Source: Paenibacillus helianthi (lineage in GTDB: Bacteria > Bacillota > Bacilli > Paenibacillales > Paenibacillaceae). From it: a stretch of 32,824 bases of DNA. Positions 16,476 through 25,007 of the stretch are shown here, piece by piece. The DNA is taken from NCBI RefSeq assembly GCF_001909055.1, contig NZ_LVWI01000072.1:1-32824 (forward strand). Direction: 5' to 3'. A program made the position numbers and the translations under genes. Numbering within the stretch: position 1 is the stretch's first letter; the number at the start of each line of letters is the position of its first letter. The notes beneath the pieces were generated by a model that saw nothing but the letters and a program-made list of their open reading frames with translations, was not told where the DNA came from and did not search any database.

Positions 16476-16620
16476 CCTTCCAGCTCTCCTCCCTCTTCTT
16501 ATAAAAATTCCCTTATCGTGTTTTCCGTTTATGGTAGAATCATACTACACTGAGATTTAAAGAACCGGACAAAAATTGCTGCGTTATCATTCAACAAGTT
16601 CAACTTGCAAAGGAGTAAAT

Positions 16621-17511
16621 ATGGAACTTCATCTCCTGGAAACGATCAACCATACCACGGAATTTATCGAAGATCATCTGCTCGAAGAGCTAAGCCTGGA
16701 CCGTATCTCTGAGCAGGTAAACATCTCCAAATTTCATTTACTCCGCATCTGGAAAGGGGCCACGGCAACCGGCCTGATGGAATATGTGCGCAGAAGGCGG
16801 ATCGCCTTGTCGCTGGGAGACCTGATCCATGAACGGAACAGCATCGAGTTCATCTCCTCCAAATACTCCTTCGGTTGTGAACGCACCTATTCCAGAGTCT
16901 TCAAGGAGGAATTCAACATCAGCCCTGCCAAATGGCGGCGAAGTCCTTCTCCACTGCAGATCATGGACAGGTTCAATGCCGATTTTCTGCACCGGGCCGG
17001 AGAAGGTCTTGTCTACTTCCATTCCACAAGCGTGTTGCCTCCCTTTTCCATTGCAGGACCTGAATATCGGGTGGATGTGAACGACAATATGGCAAACCAG
17101 ACGTCCAACCGGCTGGGTGTCGCCTTCTTCTATAAAGACCGTCCAAGAATCATTAATCCAGTCAACAAAGATACGTATATCGGGTATACCACCGTTCCGG
17201 AGCCGTTTCAGGGCTATACCTGGTACCAGCCCTCTGTCGAAGTGAATCAGAGTAGCATCATTCCGCCGGATATGTCACTCAAGCATGTTGCTCCCCACAG
17301 ATACGGTGTGTTCACTTATATGGGCCCTCATCGGCCTGAGGAGATCAACTCGAAGTCACTAAGCCTCATCTGGAAGCACATCTTTGACACATGGATGCCC
17401 ACTGTACAATTCGATCTGGAAGAGAAATTCAGCTTCGAGCTCATCAATTATGCCAGATGTAATAAGAAGTACTGTGAATGTAATTTGTATTATCCGATTT
17501 CAAAGATATGA
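16621..17511 (+). CDS. AraC-family regulator with C-terminal effector-binding (GyrI-like) domain
   Basis: This 296-residue protein has two AraC helix-turn-helix motifs at the N-terminus (about 1-105), including LSLDRISEQVNISKFHLLRIWK and SIEFISSKYSFGCERTYSRVFKEEFNISPAKWR. The remaining ~190 residues resemble the GyrI-like/Rob-type small-molecule binding domain (PFQGYTWYQPSVEV, HRYGVFTYMGPH). A cluster of Cys residues near the end (CNKKYCEC) is unusual and might bind metal. The ATG at 16621 has AAAGGAG five bases upstream. Divergence from the nucleotidyltransferase/UvrA-paralogue pair suggests that it switches that pair on in response to a compound. Confidence 0.8.
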   Translation: MELHLLETINHTTEFIEDHLLEELSLDRISEQVNISKFHLLRIWKGATATGLMEYVRRRRIALSLGDLIHERNSIEFISSKYSFGCERTYSRVFKEEFNISPAKWRRSPSPLQIMDRFNADFLHRAGEGLVYFHSTSVLPPFSIAGPEYRVDVNDNMANQTSNRLGVAFFYKDRPRIINPVNKDTYIGYTTVPEPFQGYTWYQPSVEVNQSSIIPPDMSLKHVAPHRYGVFTYMGPHRPEEINSKSLSLIWKHIFDTWMPTVQFDLEEKFSFELINYARCNKKYCECNLYYPISKI

Positions 17512-17528
17512 ACACAGCCGCGGAGCTG

Positions 17529-18290
17529 CTAGAGCGCAGCCTTCACAATGCGGTGATAATAACCAACAGTAAGAACAGCGAACACGAAGTAGATCAGCGT
17601 GTAGGCCATCATGGCAACCGCGGCCGGGAAGGTGAGATCGGACAGACTGAGCGCAGATGCCGCTTTCACTGCGAAGATGGAATGCAGCAGTCCGACCATC
17701 AGCGGCAATGCAAACACCAGCATCTGCTTCCGGATGATGCCGCCCATAATCTCGCGTTCTCCGAACCCCAGCTGCCGTAGTATCGTATAGCTCTTCCGCT
17801 CCTGCTCTGCTTCTGTCATCTGTTTGAAATACAGGATACTGCCAGTAAAGATCAGGAAAACCAGCCCCAGAAAAGCAGCGATGAAGATGATCAGCCCGAT
17901 TTTGCGGAGTGACTCCTTATAATAGGCATCGAAATCCGGACTGAACTCTTCTCCGCTGATATACTTCGTATAGAGCGCAGATGCCGCAGCACGCTGCTTC
18001 AGACCTACCACCTGATACAGACCGATTTCCCTGCTGCGCCTTTTTAGAAAAAGGCTGTTGGCGTAGACCATGAATATAACCACGATCGTAATCACCAGTA
18101 CTCCGGCCGCATTGAATACGGTAGAAAACTGAACATCTGCGGAGGACGCCGCCATGACCATCGAGTCATTTTGTAGGGAAGCAAACACGAAATATAAGCC
18201 TGTACTGAAAATAAGTGCAAAGTAATACAGGTAATAGTATTTAATATTTTTGCGCATACCTCGGATCAGGAGCTCAAACAGTGTCAACAT
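17529..18290 (-). pseudogene. BceB-type ABC permease remnant with large internal deletion
   Basis: The 253-residue open frame combines the two ends of a bacitracin-type permease, normally about 640 residues. The N-terminal part keeps TM1-TM2 and the FtsX-type SREIGLYQVVGLKQR. It then jumps into the end of the large extracellular domain (FSPDFDAYYKESLRKIG) and the last membrane segments (LRQLGFGEREIMGGIIRKQ...). Some 380 residues, including most of the sensory extracellular domain, are missing, but the frame is kept. The ATG at 18290 has a G-run three bases upstream and overlaps the end of the ATPase fusion by 17 bases, as in bceAB operons. Transport function is very unlikely. Confidence 0.8.
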
Positions 18291-19650
18291 GATCCCCCCC
18301 GAGTACAGCCTGGACATTCAATATCTCCTTGAAGAACGTTTGCCGCGTCTTATTGCCGCGATACAATTCGGAATACAGGATGCCATCCTTCAAAAACACG
18401 ACTCGGCTGCAATAGCTGGAGGCTACAGGATCATGAGTCACCATCATGACCGTAGTGCTGCGCTGCCGGTTAATGGTCTCGATCATCCCCAACAGCGTTG
18501 AGGCTGCCTTGGAATCAAGTGCGCCTGTCGGCTCATCCGCAAATACAATGGACGGCCGGTGGATCAGCGCCCGTGCCGCTGACGTACGCTGACGCTGACC
18601 GCCGGAAATTTCATGCGGATATTTGTGGGCAATCTCACCGATGCCAAGCTGAGCGGCAATTTCCTGATATTCTGCCTCCACCGCTGTCTTCTTCATCCGT
18701 CCGAGTGAGACGGGCAGCAGGATATTCTCTTTGACAGTGAAGGTATCCAGTAAATTGTAATCCTGAAAGATGCTGCCCTCCGGCCATTCACTGGAAAAAC
18801 CATACACCGGGATAGGACTGCCCGATTCGTCGTAAGAAGGGACAAGCCTCCGGGTCAAATCCTTAGTCATGCCAAAGCTGCTTGAGTTCATGCCGAGCGG
18901 GCCAAACAGATGCTTTTGCATATAGCTCCCGAAAGGTTCTCCGCTTACCTGCTGGACAATATAACCTTGCAGCCGCGAAGCGAAATTATCATACATATAG
19001 GCCGTTCCCGGTTTGCGGATCACTGGGGGAAATACGTCGAAGATGCTTTCTTTTAAGGATACCGGCTGCTGGGAGGGGTTGGTCAAATAGCTGGCATCCG
19101 AAGGTTCACGTACTTCAAATCCTGTGGTATGCGTTAACAGATTCTCTATCGTTACAGGGGTATCGAATGGATTCGTCACCTTGTAGCCGTCCAGGTATTT
19201 TTCAATATTGTCCTGAAGGGAGAGTTTCCCCTGATCGACAAGCTGCATAATGGCCGCAGCCGTGAATACTTTGGAGACGGAGCCGATCCGAAATGTATCC
19301 TTCATCCCCGCTTCCTCCGGCTTCAAGGCTGGAGCTGAAATCCCGTAGTTTTTGGACAAAAGCACATTACTGCCCTGAACAACGGATACCGCAGCATTCT
19401 CGGCTTTTCCCTTAACTGCATCCCGGGCAAAAAAAGCGTCGAGAAATGCCTTCAATTCCTTCGCATCCTGAGGTCCGCCGGTATAATCCCCTTTGGAATT
19501 CCTGCCGGATAACGCATTCTGCTGGACGGAGGCCGGCGAGTCAGGTTGAGATTGCTGCGTCGCAGCCCCTGCTTCCCCGGCAAAACTCAGCATCAGCACA
19601 GCGGTTAGGCAGCTGCACATACGGCGTATTCGTTTCCTATTCTGGTTCAA
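18274..19650 (-). pseudogene. Chimera: serine beta-lactamase-like N-terminus fused to C-terminal half of a BceA-type ATPase
   Basis: The 458-residue frame starts as a secreted class C beta-lactamase/PBP-like protein. It has a signal peptide, the SVSK catalytic tetrad (SxxK), LLTHTTGFE and the YDN motif. Near residue 303 (PEGSI|FQDYNLL) it switches to the middle of an ABC ATPase: Q-loop FQDYNLLDTFTV, signature ISGGQRQR, FADEPTGALDS and the switch His in MMVTHD. Walker A and the lactamase C-terminal membrane region are absent. The TTG at 19650 is the likely start, with AAGGAGAGG seven bases upstream; a frame from an ATG at 19722 has no such site. A deletion between two neighbouring genes explains the join. 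The product cannot hydrolyse ATP as a transporter, though the lactamase part may fold. Confidence 0.8.
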
Positions 19651-19724
19651 ACCTAATCCTCTCCTTGCTTCTCTAAAATTTGGGGTTAACCCAATCAGAA
19701 CGAACAAGCCGTTCCAACACACTA

Positions 19725-19753
19725 ATTGTATGGCCCGGAACCCATACTGTCGT
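19725..19753 (-). promoter_or_regulatory. Possible promoter of the lactamase/ATPase chimera
   Basis: On the minus strand ACGACA (19748-19753) and TACAAT (19725-19730) have a 17-base spacer. Further upstream, GTGACATTGTTGTCAC (19783-19798) is a 6-bp inverted repeat that could be an operator. Confidence 0.35.
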
Positions 19754-19845
19754 GCGATTCAGATGATAAGCATGAGCGGGATCGTGACATTGTTGTCACT
19801 TTGGAATACGAGTTGGGTGATTATATATTAACTCGGGTCATCTAT

Positions 19846-20955
19846 TTAGTCCGTCCGGTTATTCACTGCGGTTTTCTTATAAAGATTCTCAAACGGGGAC
19901 TCTGTGCATAGCACCCCCAGCTCATAACCGTTCTCCCCTTGCTCCCGCATGTTCTCTGCAAATTTGGCGACCGTATTCAGGACTCTTGTGCTCTGCACCG
20001 GATAATCGCCCACAGAGCTTTCTGCTGACAGCATCACAGCATCAGTCCCGTCGATTACTGCCTGAGAGACATCGGTTACCTCTGCACGTGTTGGAACCGG
20101 ATGTTCGACCATGGATTGCAGCATTTGGGTAGCAGTGATTACATAGGTCTTTGATTGCTTGCACTCGCGAAGAATGGCTTTCTGAATGAAGGGGATTCGC
20201 TCAAAAGGCAGCTCAACGCCAAGATCTCCGCGTGCAATCATGATACCGTCAGACGCCTCCATGATGGATGGGAAATTCTGCACGGCATGAATGGTTTCGA
20301 TTTTGGAAACAAGGCCCGGCTGGCTATATTTCCCCAGTCCAGCAACATACGCCCGAATTTCCTCCAGATGCGACGCTTCCCGGATAAAAGAACAAGCGAT
20401 CCAATCCACATGATGCTCCAGCAGGAACTCAAGATCCTGTTTGTCTTTTACAGTTATGGCCGGCAAGCGGATTTTCGTTCCCGGAAGGTTGACGCCTTTA
20501 TGGCTGCCGATCATTCCACCAACGATAACCTTTGTAGTAACCCTTCCCGGATGCTTATCCGTCACCTCAAGCTTCACTTCACCGTCATTGATCAAGATGG
20601 AAGCACCTTGTACAATATCTTCCATCACGACAGGATAATCGAGCGCTGCCCGCGCTTGCCCTCCCGGTTCATCTGACTGATCAAGGATAAACGTGTGGCC
20701 CTCCTCCAATCGAACGGACTCCCCCTTCACGCTCTTCAGACGGATTTTTGGCCCCTGCAGGTCACCCATAATCCGCACGGACTGGCCCGATTCGGCGGCG
20801 GCGGCCCTCAATACTTCAATAACCCGCCCATGCTCTTCATAGCTCCCGTGTGACATATTCAGCCGTGCGATGGTCATACCGCTCAGGAGTAATTCCTTGA
20901 GAACAGCGGGGGAGGAACTTGCCGGGCCTATCGTGCAGATCAAATCAATACTCAA
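19846..20955 (-). CDS. Short pyruvate kinase (no C-terminal domain)
   Basis: This 369-residue protein covers the A/B barrel of pyruvate kinase (phosphoenolpyruvate + ADP to pyruvate + ATP). It has CTIGPASS, ARLNMSHGS, GDLQGPKIR, the catalytic Lys in VSKIE, ARGDLGVE for metal binding, and TATQMLQSM...PTRAEVTDV. Usual bacterial enzymes have about 470 residues, or 585 in bacilli. The C-terminal domain, which holds the allosteric site and part of the tetramer contact, is missing here, and no trace of it follows the stop. The start is TTG at 20955 with GGGAG ten bases upstream. It is divergent from class I aldolase. It is probably an accessory paralogue; a housekeeping pyk is expected elsewhere. 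Confidence 0.85.
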   Translation of the reverse strand: MSIDLICTIGPASSSPAVLKELLLSGMTIARLNMSHGSYEEHGRVIEVLRAAAAESGQSVRIMGDLQGPKIRLKSVKGESVRLEEGHTFILDQSDEPGGQARAALDYPVVMEDIVQGASILINDGEVKLEVTDKHPGRVTTKVIVGGMIGSHKGVNLPGTKIRLPAITVKDKQDLEFLLEHHVDWIACSFIREASHLEEIRAYVAGLGKYSQPGLVSKIETIHAVQNFPSIMEASDGIMIARGDLGVELPFERIPFIQKAILRECKQSKTYVITATQMLQSMVEHPVPTRAEVTDVSQAVIDGTDAVMLSAESSVGDYPVQSTRVLNTVAKFAENMREQGENGYELGVLCTESPFENLYKKTAVNNRTD

Positions 20956-21009
20956 TTGAATTCAACTCCCATATCATATTGGCATTCATACCTCATTCTC
21001 TAGTTTGCA

Positions 21010-21038
21010 TTGTTCGTTTATTCTAACTAAACTATACA
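21010..21038 (+). promoter_or_regulatory. Putative promoter of the class I aldolase gene
   Basis: TTGTTC (21010-21015) and TATACA (21033-21038) have a 17-base spacer, about 50 bases before the ATG. Confidence 0.55.
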
Positions 21039-21087
21039 TGATTGCACACCACTGCCATTCACTTTACGAAGGAAAGGGGACACATTC

Positions 21088-21975
21088 ATGAATACGAAAC
21101 AATTGGACCGGATTCACACAGGAAAGGGTTTTATTGCGGCTTTGGATCAAAGCGGAGGAAGTACTCCAAAAGCTCTGCTGCAATATGGCATTCAGGAAGA
21201 CCGCTATTCCAATGAAGAAGAGATGTTTGCATTGGTGCACGAGATGAGAACACGTATTATCAAGAGCCCTGCATTTGATTCCAAGTACATTTTGGGAGCT
21301 ATTCTTTTTGAGAATACGATGGATCGTTTCATTGACGGGCAAGCCACTGCCGATTATCTTTGGGATCAGAAAGGCATTGTGCCTTTTTTGAAAATCGACC
21401 AGGGCCTGGCTGAGCCTGAAGACGGGGTTCAGCTCATGAAACTCATTCCCGGTCTGGATGACCTTCTGAAGCGCGCTGTCCAGAAACATATCTTTGGAAC
21501 CAAGATGCGCTCACTGATTAAGGAAGCAAACCCGGCTGGCATACAAAAAGTTGTAGAGCAGCAGTTTGCCGTCGCCCGCCAAATCGCCAGTGTTGGCCTG
21601 GTGCCGATTATCGAACCGGAAGTGGATATCCATAGTAAGGATAAGCAACAAGCGGAGAAGCTTTTAAAACAAGCGATCTCTACCCAACTAGCCGCTCTGG
21701 ATAAAGACGTGAAGGTTATGCTTAAACTTTCCATACCGACAGAGGACAATTTCTACAGAGATTTCATTGAAGATCCGCATGTGGTACGGGTCGTTGCTTT
21801 GTCAGGCGGCTATACTCAATCGGAGGCCAATGACAAGCTGGCCCGTAACCATGGACTGATTGCCAGCTTCTCCCGGGCATTATCACAAGGGCTCAGCGAT
21901 CAGCAAACCGACGAAGAGTTTAGCACCATGCTCGCACAATCCACCCAGGCCATCTACGAAGCATCTATTACTTAA
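21088..21975 (+). CDS. fda: Fructose-bisphosphate aldolase class I
   Basis: This 295-residue class I aldolase of the Staphylococcus/FbaB-like type splits fructose 1,6-bisphosphate into glyceraldehyde 3-phosphate and dihydroxyacetone phosphate through a Schiff base. Motifs are GFIAALDQSGGSTPKAL, ILGAILFENTMDR, PFLKIDQGL, PIIEPEVDI, and the Schiff-base Lys in VMLKLSIPTEDNFY. The late VVALSGGYTQSEAN segment binds phosphate. The length is normal for the family. It stands divergent from the short pyruvate kinase and has its own promoter and a strong terminator. Confidence 0.92.
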   Translation: MNTKQLDRIHTGKGFIAALDQSGGSTPKALLQYGIQEDRYSNEEEMFALVHEMRTRIIKSPAFDSKYILGAILFENTMDRFIDGQATADYLWDQKGIVPFLKIDQGLAEPEDGVQLMKLIPGLDDLLKRAVQKHIFGTKMRSLIKEANPAGIQKVVEQQFAVARQIASVGLVPIIEPEVDIHSKDKQQAEKLLKQAISTQLAALDKDVKVMLKLSIPTEDNFYRDFIEDPHVVRVVALSGGYTQSEANDKLARNHGLIASFSRALSQGLSDQQTDEEFSTMLAQSTQAIYEASIT

Positions 21976-21987
21976 GGGAGAAATAGG

Positions 21988-22026
21988 ACGACCCCTGAGC
22001 TTTTTTCAGCTCAGGGGTCGTTTTTA
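21988..22026 (+). terminator. Strong terminator of the aldolase gene
   Basis: The 13-bp stem ACGACCCCTGAGC (21988-22000) pairs with GCTCAGGGGTCGT (22009-22021) and is followed by T's. Confidence 0.9.
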
Positions 22027-22059
22027 AGCTTGACGCCGTTGTAAACCTTGTGGTCTGAA

Positions 22060-22719
22060 TTAGCCCAGCTTAGCGATAACTGCTTGGGTGACCGCTACGG
22101 TTGACTGCGGATTTTGACCCGTAATCAGGTTGCCATCCACCTCGTAATGAGAAGTCCAATTCGGCGCAGCCACATAGATAGCACCTAGATCACGCAGCTT
22201 GCTTTCGAGCAGGAACGGCAGATGTTTATCGAGCGTCGTATCCGCCTCTTCACGATCTGTAAAAGCATTTACACGTTTACCGGCCACAAGTGGTTGACCA
22301 GAAGACAAAGTAGCTCCAACCAGCCCTGCTGGCCCGTGACATACGGCAGCTACAATCTTGTCTGCTTCATAGAAATCACGCAGCAATTTCTGAAGGGCCT
22401 GATTATCAGGCAGATCGTACATCGTTCCGTGACCACCCGGTAAGAAAATAGCATTAAAGCCCTCGGCGGATACTTCATCAAGCTTTGTTGTGTTCTCCAG
22501 ATATTTCTCAGCATCCAAAATTTCCTTGGGTGTATTCTCATCCACACTGCCAGGATCGACTGGTGCTTTTCCTCCAAGCGGGCTTGCCACTAAAATCTCA
22601 TACCCTTGGTTAGTAAATCCCATATAGGCTTCGGCAAATTCGGACAACCAAATACCAGTCGGTTTGCCTGCATGAATTTCCGTATGATTAGTTACGACGA
22701 TCAACACTTTTTTTGCCAT
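22060..22719 (-). CDS. DJ-1/PfpI family protein (Hsp31-like, possible glyoxalase III/deglycase)
   Basis: This 219-residue protein has the DJ-1/PfpI fold: the KPTGIWLSEFAEAY segment with the acidic residue near the active site, ILVASPLGGKAPVDPGS, FLPGGHGTMYDLP, and the nucleophile elbow AAVCHGPAGL with the catalytic Cys. Hsp31-type members convert methylglyoxal to lactate without glutathione. The ATG at 22719 has GGAGG eight bases upstream, which favours it over a TTG five codons earlier. A LysR-type regulator lies just upstream in the same direction and may control it. No chaperone-specific lid extension is seen. Confidence 0.88.
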   Translation of the reverse strand: MAKKVLIVVTNHTEIHAGKPTGIWLSEFAEAYMGFTNQGYEILVASPLGGKAPVDPGSVDENTPKEILDAEKYLENTTKLDEVSAEGFNAIFLPGGHGTMYDLPDNQALQKLLRDFYEADKIVAAVCHGPAGLVGATLSSGQPLVAGKRVNAFTDREEADTTLDKHLPFLLESKLRDLGAIYVAAPNWTSHYEVDGNLITGQNPQSTVAVTQAVIAKLG

Positions 22720-22808
22720 TATAATTGCCTCCAATACACTATTTTTCTGCCTCCTTCATTCTAATTCCGTTAATAGTATAAAACAAATTATGAAATAGTA
22801 GATTATAC

Positions 22809-22822
22809 ATAAATATATTTAT
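22809..22822. promoter_or_regulatory. 14-bp palindrome upstream of the DJ-1 gene
   Basis: ATAAATATATTTAT is a perfect palindrome in AT-rich DNA, just beyond the stop of the LysR gene and 90 bases upstream of the DJ-1 ATG. It could be a LysR T-N11-A site. It could also be chance in such AT-rich sequence. Confidence 0.3.
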
Positions 22823-22849
22823 AGATCGAATAAATACTAGCCGTGCTCT

Positions 22850-23719
22850 CTACTCACTTTCACGTATGATTGTCATCATCTCATGAATCTGTGGCAGTTG
22901 TTTATCCTTTAGTTTATAGGCGAAAAACAACTCATTGTTCACTCTTAATTCCGGAAAAAGAACTTTTATTTTCTCTTCATCCAGATTTCTTAACAGATAG
23001 GTTGGAAGCACACTAAGACCCATTCCATTCTCGACAGCCTTTAGAATCATATGCAGATTAGGAATGATATGGATCGGCCTGATTACAGGGCGTTTCTTAA
23101 AGTGCTCTCTCCAAATCCTTCTGATTATAGGTAAATCAAGCCCATAGCTAATCCAGTTTTGCGATGAGAGCCAACCTTCACTATGCTCCAGACTATCTAT
23201 ATCCGGTATCTTGTAATGCATAGGGGCAACAATAACAAATTCTTCATCCATAAAAGATTGATACTCAATACCTGGGGTAGGAACTTTTTGCGAAGTTACA
23301 ATGAGGTCTAATTTATCTTCCTTCAGCAGCTCCAGCAGTTGATCAGCGGTTCCCAAATTTGAAATGACCGAACTATTGGATTTATGCAGCTGAGGAAGTA
23401 CTTTTTCAGTATAAAATTCATGTGCCGTCCCTAATTTAATAAAGGTGAGCGTAGGTAAGGAAGCCATTTTAAAATTCATCGTGGTCTCCTCGAGCGATTC
23501 AATAAGCGGAGCCAGCTGTGAATATAACTGCTTCCCCCGTTCCGTTGGAACTATTTTCCTCGAAGTTCTATTGAACAACACTTCACCCACCTCAGCTTCC
23601 AAGGAGGCCAAGTGCTGGCTCATTGCCGGTTGCGTCATCATCCGCACTTTTGCTGCTTCGGACACAGAGTTGTACTTATAAATCATGCAAAAGCTCCTGT
23701 ACCACTCAAAATCAATCAT
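22850..23719 (-). CDS. LysR-family transcriptional regulator
   Basis: This 289-residue protein has an N-terminal winged HTH (about 1-60) with SVSEAAKVRMMTQPAMSQHLASLEAEVGEVLF and the wing residues NRTSRKIVPTERG. The C-terminal ligand-binding domain (about 90-289) includes a periplasmic-binding-like FIKLGTAHEFYTEKVLP start and AVENGMGLSVLPTYLL. AAAGGAG lies eight bases before the ATG. It is transcribed in the same direction as the DJ-1 gene, 130 bases apart, so it may regulate that gene, or the divergent VOC gene at 23925. Confidence 0.9.
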   Translation of the reverse strand: MIDFEWYRSFCMIYKYNSVSEAAKVRMMTQPAMSQHLASLEAEVGEVLFNRTSRKIVPTERGKQLYSQLAPLIESLEETTMNFKMASLPTLTFIKLGTAHEFYTEKVLPQLHKSNSSVISNLGTADQLLELLKEDKLDLIVTSQKVPTPGIEYQSFMDEEFVIVAPMHYKIPDIDSLEHSEGWLSSQNWISYGLDLPIIRRIWREHFKKRPVIRPIHIIPNLHMILKAVENGMGLSVLPTYLLRNLDEEKIKVLFPELRVNNELFFAYKLKDKQLPQIHEMMTIIRESE

Positions 23720-23924
23720 TTCTTATAGCTCCTTTGCTTCAAGCAATCTATATCGTTGACGGATTGTATTTGACCCGGGTCTTGGATATAAAAATAAACT
23801 CCAGTATTCTTACCGTCAACATACAATTTTACAAACCGGCCAAATCAACTTATGATTGAACCTATGTTCAAGAGATCAACATCCTTATACGAATCTGGTT
23901 GAAATGAAGGGGAAATATAAATCT

Positions 23925-24293
23925 ATGAAATTGAGCCTGAATTGGATTACGCTTAGGGTACACGATCTGGAAGCTTCCCTTGATTTCTATCACAGGATTC
24001 TGGGGCTTCCGGTTGAACGCAGGTTTGAGAGCAGAGGAAGACAAATTGTCATGTTAGGTACAGGAGGGGGACAGCCGAAGATCGAGCTGATTCAGGGAGA
24101 TGAGACAGTTCTGAAGCCCGAGTGCGGGGTCTCTGTTGGTTTCGAGGTGGCGTCGCTGGATGAGGCAATCGATCATTTGACGAGCCAGGGCATCCCGTTA
24201 GCACGCGGGCCGATCATGCCTAACCCTTACCTAAGGTTCTTGTATGTTCTTGATCCGGACGGCTTCGAGGTACAGCTAGCGGAGCACATCTAG
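23925..24293 (+). CDS. VOC family protein (glyoxalase/bleomycin-resistance fold)
   Basis: This is a 122-residue single-module vicinal-oxygen-chelate protein with the beta-alpha-beta-beta-beta repeat: LNWITLRVHDLEASLDFYHRILGLPVERR, then PKIELIQGD, and LRFLYVLDPDGFEVQLAEH with a metal-ligand Glu position near the end. Such proteins isomerise hemithioacetals, open rings, or bind drugs; the substrate is unknown. The ATG at 23925 is chosen because the family usually starts here; a G-run lies about 12 bases upstream, and an in-frame ATG at 23904 is the alternative. It is divergent from the LysR gene. Confidence 0.8.
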   Translation: MKLSLNWITLRVHDLEASLDFYHRILGLPVERRFESRGRQIVMLGTGGGQPKIELIQGDETVLKPECGVSVGFEVASLDEAIDHLTSQGIPLARGPIMPNPYLRFLYVLDPDGFEVQLAEHI

Positions 24294-24339
24294 AGCAGTG
24301 GCGGCCTTTTACTTAATGATTTCCATTACACTCAAAAAG

Positions 24340-24375
24340 AAAAAGACTGCCTTCACCATGAAGTGCGGTCTTTTT
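24340..24375. terminator. Bidirectional terminator between the two VOC genes
   Basis: The stem AAAAAGACTGC (24340-24350) pairs with GCGGTCTTTTT (24365-24375), with inner TTCA/TGAA pairing. A and T runs lie on both sides. It shares most of its sequence with the hairpin at 12619-12657. Confidence 0.8.
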
Positions 24376-24447
24376 CCAAGTAAGCGATATAAAAACACTA
24401 CGCCTTGCTATCGGTTTTTTTCAAGCGATTTAGCACTACTCATAGTG

Positions 24448-24882
24448 TTAACTCTCAAATAAGGCTTCGAACCGTTTCTGCATTTCTTCCGGGTTTACGA
24501 CTTCAATAGTAGTGTAGATCATCCAATAATGTCCGAACGGATCCTTTACACTTCCCGCTCGATCACCATAGAATTGATCTGTCATCGGATTAACAATAAT
24601 CGCTCCAGCCGCAACCGCCTGTTGAAACACCGTATCCGCATCGTCGACCTGCAGTTGGATACCCACCGTTGTGTTCCCCATAGTTTCCGGACCGAGAATG
24701 CCATATTCAGGATATTCCCCTGCAAGGGATATTTTAGCACCGCCGATTGTAATTTCAGCATGAGCCACTTTACCTCCCGGCTCCGTCAAGCGATAATGCT
24801 CCACTGCACCAAAAGCTTCCTTATAGAATCCAATCGCCTCAGCAGTATTCTTAATCCATAGGAATGGAGTTGCTGTATTCAT
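24448..24882 (-). CDS. PhnB-like VOC family protein
   Basis: This 144-residue protein resembles PhnB/YkcA-type VOC proteins: TPFLWIKNTAEAIGFYKEAFGAVEHYRL, KVAHAEITIGGAKISLAGEYPEYG, VDDADTVFQQAVAAGA, and DRAGSVKDPFGHYWMIYT. The substrate is unknown. The ATG at 24882 is chosen because GGAAGG lies eight bases upstream; a GTG three codons earlier is poorly placed. An AraC regulator lies 125 bases upstream in the same direction. Confidence 0.88.
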   Translation of the reverse strand: MNTATPFLWIKNTAEAIGFYKEAFGAVEHYRLTEPGGKVAHAEITIGGAKISLAGEYPEYGILGPETMGNTTVGIQLQVDDADTVFQQAVAAGAIIVNPMTDQFYGDRAGSVKDPFGHYWMIYTTIEVVNPEEMQKRFEALFES

Positions 24883-25007
24883 TATTGACACCTTCCTTTT
24901 CTCTAAATATGTAACTAATCCATCTCAATGAATATCCTAACGGACCTCCCCATATGCGTATAGTAAAAAATTGAACCTTTATTTAATGATTGACCGACCT
25001 TCCCCTA

